Below, piece by piece: positions 39,178 through 41,606 of a stretch of 41,606 bases of DNA (within the stretch, counting starts at the first letter, position 1; the number at the start of each line of letters is the position of its first letter). The DNA is taken from positions 1 through 41,606 of IMG/VR virus record IMGVR_UViG_3300043449_001534; one strand, written 5' to 3'. This DNA comes from a virus. Below the pieces are notes generated by a model that was not told the DNA's origin, searched no databases, and saw only the letters and a list, made by a program, of their open reading frames with translations. The translations under genes were made by a program, and so were the position numbers.

Positions 39178-39893
39178 TAGTTCATCAGAATGCCTCTATT
39201 CTTACCCAAGGAAAACAAACTTCATTTAAAGCAGCTGGTGGAACCGAACCCTACACTTATGCAATCTCAGATAATAAGAGTGGGGCTTATATTGACCCTG
39301 TTACTGGTGACTATTTTGCTGGCATCACCATTGCTACCGATACGATAACAGTCACCGATTCAAGCGTCGTTCCAATCGTAGTGACGACCACTATTTCAGT
39401 TTTAACGACTAGGCATTTGATCTGTGATATTATCCAAAACCAACTCGACCTTACGGCTGATCGAGTTTACCTGTGGGACCAGAAAATTATGCAACCTAAG
39501 GACTTTGGTCTATATGTTGCTGTGGGAGTCTTATCTCGTAAGCCCTTTTCTAATAGCCGTAAAACTAGACCTGACGGGGTTTCTGTTATTCAGTCGATGA
39601 ATTTTCAAGAAAGTATTTCGATTGACATTATCAGTCGTGGAACCGATGCAAGGGACCGTAAAGAAGAGATTTTGATGGCCCTCAATAGCGTTTATTCACA
39701 ACAAATTCAGAATCAAAATTCCTTCTTTATTGCCCCTATCACGACTCAAATTCGAAACTTGTCTCATCAAGACGGTGCCGCAATTCCTTATCGGTATCAT
39801 ATTGACGTGACAATCATGTATTCTATTTCAAAAATAAAAACAGTACCGTACTATGATGACATCCCAAGTTTTGAATTCATGGTAGATACATAG
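39174..39893 (+). CDS. Tail terminator-like protein with N-terminal Ig-like domain
   Basis: 239 residues from the ATG at 39174 (ATGA overlap). Residues 1-78 look like an Ig-like domain (QTSFKAAGGTEPYTYAISDN, DPVTGDYFAG, TDTITVTDSS). The rest has the tail terminator pattern of myoviruses (DIIQNQLDLTADRVYLWDQK, MNFQESISIDIISRGTDARD, YRYHIDVTIMYSISK). It caps the tail and meets the neck. The Ig domain resembles the one in the J-like protein. Confidence 0.65.
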   Translation: MIVHQNASILTQGKQTSFKAAGGTEPYTYAISDNKSGAYIDPVTGDYFAGITIATDTITVTDSSVVPIVVTTTISVLTTRHLICDIIQNQLDLTADRVYLWDQKIMQPKDFGLYVAVGVLSRKPFSNSRKTRPDGVSVIQSMNFQESISIDIISRGTDARDRKEEILMALNSVYSQQIQNQNSFFIAPITTQIRNLSHQDGAAIPYRYHIDVTIMYSISKIKTVPYYDDIPSFEFMVDT

Positions 39894-39903
39894 GAGATTA
39901 AAC

Positions 39904-41355
39904 ATGGCAGATTTAAGCATTTCTAACGTGGTCAATATCTCGGTCGCCGAAGCGGGGACTGGAATTGGCGAATACAATACAAGCAACGTTGCTATTTTTA
40001 CCCGAGAAGCAGCTGGCGGCGGATTTGGAACCGATGGCTACAAGCTGTATAAATCACCAACAGACGTTGGTGTTGATTTTGGGACTGGCAGCTCAACTTA
40101 TAGCATGGCCGTAGCCCTTTTCTCCCAAAAGCCAAATATTTTGGCAAATGGTGGGTATTTAGTTGTTATGCCCTATGCTGATGAGGCTGGAACAGTAGAG
40201 ATTCAACAGATTGATTTTTCTGCCGTTCCTGTTTCCGGTACTTATAAATTGGCTTATGGTGTAATTCAAACGACTGATCTTGCCCATGACGCCGATGCCG
40301 ATACCGTTCAAACAGCTCTCAGACTTTTGTCAGGACTTTCGTCTATTACTGTCACAGGAGACTATACTGCTGGCTTCGAAATTACCTTTATTGGAATTGA
40401 CGGTGATGCCACTTTACTTGCCGTTGCAGATAATAGCCTTCTTGATAGCGGTGCTTTAACGGTTGACCTCACGTTTAGCGTAACAACAGCCGGTGTTCCA
40501 TCCGTTTTAGAAACAATGGAAGAAGCTTTGATTAGAACCGTCGGTCTTGTTCAATACTTTGGCATTATGACCTCTGAAATTCCTTCTGAAGCCGATATGC
40601 TAGACGCCGCTGCATGGATTGAAACCCAAGATAAAATGGGCTTTTTCGTTAGTACAACGGTCGCAGATGTTGAGGTCGGCGGAATGCTCGACTTGCTTCG
40701 TTCTGGCGGTTTTACTCATTCTCGCGGTTTGCTCTATACCATAAGCACAGCCGAGGCATTGAAGATGATGGCTGCTTACGTTGGCCGTGGACTTTCTGTA
40801 AACTTTGGCGGTTCTAATACCACAATGACAATGCATCTAAAGGACCTTCAAACTATTCAACCCGATTCAGGAATGACTGAGACTTTATTGGCTAAATGCC
40901 AAGCGGCTGGGGTTGATGTTTACTGCTCTATCCAAGGCGTCGCAAAGGTATTCTGTTCCGGACTTAATGACTTTTTTGATAACGTTTATAACCTCTTGTG
41001 GTTTGTGGGCGCCTTAAAAGTCGCTGGCTTTAATACTTTAGCTCAGACCTCAACGAAGATCGTTCAGACTGAAAATGGGGTTTCAACCCTGAAGTCCGCC
41101 TATCGTAAGGTCTGTGAACAAGCTGTAACCAATCAATATGCAGCGGCTGGCACTTGGACTAGACCTGAGACATTCGGAAGCCAAGAGGATATGTTCGCCA
41201 ATATTGAACAGCGTGGCTATTATATTTATTCAATTCCGGTCTCTCAACAATCTGCCGCTGATAGAGCCGCCCGCAAAGCGCCTCTAATCCAAATCGCAAT
41301 TAAAATGTCCGGTGCAATTCACAGTTCTGACGTGCTGGTTGCCGTCAACGCATAA
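39904..41355 (+). CDS. Tail sheath protein (DUF3383-like)
   Basis: Contractile sheath, 483 residues. MADLSISNVVNISVAEAG is the usual DUF3383 opening, followed by FTREAAGGGF and KSPTDVGVDFGTGS. A likely inserted surface domain lies at about residues 105-195, between SAVPVSGTYK and SVTTAGVPS. The conserved C-terminal part includes AAYVGRGLSVNFGGSNTTMT, VYCSIQGVAKVFCSG, GYYIYSIPVSQQSAADRA. A good ribosome binding site precedes the ATG. Confidence 0.85.
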   Translation: MADLSISNVVNISVAEAGTGIGEYNTSNVAIFTREAAGGGFGTDGYKLYKSPTDVGVDFGTGSSTYSMAVALFSQKPNILANGGYLVVMPYADEAGTVEIQQIDFSAVPVSGTYKLAYGVIQTTDLAHDADADTVQTALRLLSGLSSITVTGDYTAGFEITFIGIDGDATLLAVADNSLLDSGALTVDLTFSVTTAGVPSVLETMEEALIRTVGLVQYFGIMTSEIPSEADMLDAAAWIETQDKMGFFVSTTVADVEVGGMLDLLRSGGFTHSRGLLYTISTAEALKMMAAYVGRGLSVNFGGSNTTMTMHLKDLQTIQPDSGMTETLLAKCQAAGVDVYCSIQGVAKVFCSGLNDFFDNVYNLLWFVGALKVAGFNTLAQTSTKIVQTENGVSTLKSAYRKVCEQAVTNQYAAAGTWTRPETFGSQEDMFANIEQRGYYIYSIPVSQQSAADRAARKAPLIQIAIKMSGAIHSSDVLVAVNA

Positions 41356-41365
41356 GGGGGATTAA

Positions 41366-41606
41366 ATGAGCACAGTTGCAATGAGTGGTGACGACACCAT
41401 CGTTATAAATAACAGAGTTTTTACTGATTTGGCTGATGGGGACGTGGTAAATCTTACCTTCCCAAATGATATTGCTAACATCAAGACTGGTAAAAATGGA
41501 AACTCAATCTATGGCTTTAATGCCACAGGTAAACAATGCGAAGTTAAAATTAGGGTCATTCGGGGTTCAGCTGACGATAAATTTTTGAACGGCCTTCTCG
41601 TTTCCC
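41366..41606 (+). CDS. Tail tube protein, true start (3' end cut by the window end)
   Basis: This is the same gene as the one entering at base 1. The real start codon is the ATG at 41366, preceded by a strong ribosome binding site (AAGGGGGATTAA, 41354-41365) and 10 bp after the sheath stop codon. Reading continues in frame into the duplicated segment (41381 equals base 1). Joined across the circle, the protein is 151 residues. Confidence 0.85.
   Translation, partial: MSTVAMSGDDTIVINNRVFTDLADGDVVNLTFPNDIANIKTGKNGNSIYGFNATGKQCEVKIRVIRGSADDKFLNGLLVS
41381..41606. repeat. Terminal direct repeat of bases 1-226
   Basis: The last 226 bases repeat the first 226 with one difference (T at 99, C at 41479, both Asn codons in the tube gene). 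This is what an assembly of a circular or circularly permuted, terminally redundant genome produces. It lies inside a coding gene, so it is more likely an assembly overlap than a true physical terminal repeat. Unit length is about 41,380 bp. Confidence 0.9.

Noticed and set aside
1-41606. CRISPR array or insertion sequence
   Set aside because: No regularly spaced repeats of array type and no transposase-like ORF were seen.

Overview
The window is one complete genome of a tailed phage with a contractile tail (myovirus morphology), read as a circular contig. Bases 1-226 recur at 41381-41606 with a single difference (T99 / C41479, synonymous), so the unit is about 41,380 bp and the ends cut the tail tube gene. 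The host is probably a Gram-negative bacterium, because the lysis block holds a small lipoprotein gene overlapping a small membrane-protein gene, in the manner of spanins. The host genus cannot be read from the sequence. I see no integrase, repressor, polymerase, helicase or primase, so the phage looks lytic and dependent on host replication.

Layout, treating the unit as a circle. (1) 29200-41606 and 1-8940, plus strand: small and large terminase, portal, two small proteins sharing an N-terminal motif, a Fis-type HTH protein, MuF-like head protein, an Acb2-like small protein, tRNA-Asn(GUU), a LuxR-type HTH protein, protease with a nested scaffold, decoration protein, DUF2184-type capsid, a terminator, head-tail connectors, DUF3383-type sheath, DUF3277-type tube, a tail chaperone pair with a -1 frameshift, a short tape measure, and a simple baseplate (Dit-like, plug, hub, Gp138-like spike, gp25-like, J-like, DUF2612). 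(2) 8952-18247, plus: a Dps/ferritin-like protein, small membrane proteins, spanin candidates, a cysteine endolysin, two large repeat-bearing tail fibres and two small genes. (3) 18248-23057, minus: a compact early operon of small genes around a RusA resolvase, a Bet/RecT annealase and a Gp157-like protein. (4) 23058-23861: an 800-bp gene-free control region with a leftward promoter, a minus-strand terminator, a candidate large structured RNA (about 330 nt, plus strand favoured) and operator-like repeats. (5) 23862-25222, plus: four small early-type genes. (6) 25200-29104, minus: a translationally coupled seven-gene cassette queD-queE-folE-parB-like-dpdA-like-membrane hydrolase-queC.

The cassette in (6) is the most notable known-type system. 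FolE, QueD, QueE and QueC make preQ0 from GTP, and the TGT-fold DpdA-like protein would exchange guanines in phage DNA for the 7-deazaguanine base, a route to restriction resistance. A ParB-fold protein and a YdjM-like membrane metal hydrolase sit in the same ATGA-coupled operon and may be undescribed partners. The least explained element is the structured RNA in (4), flanked by four genes that share a 12-13 nt extended ribosome binding site.
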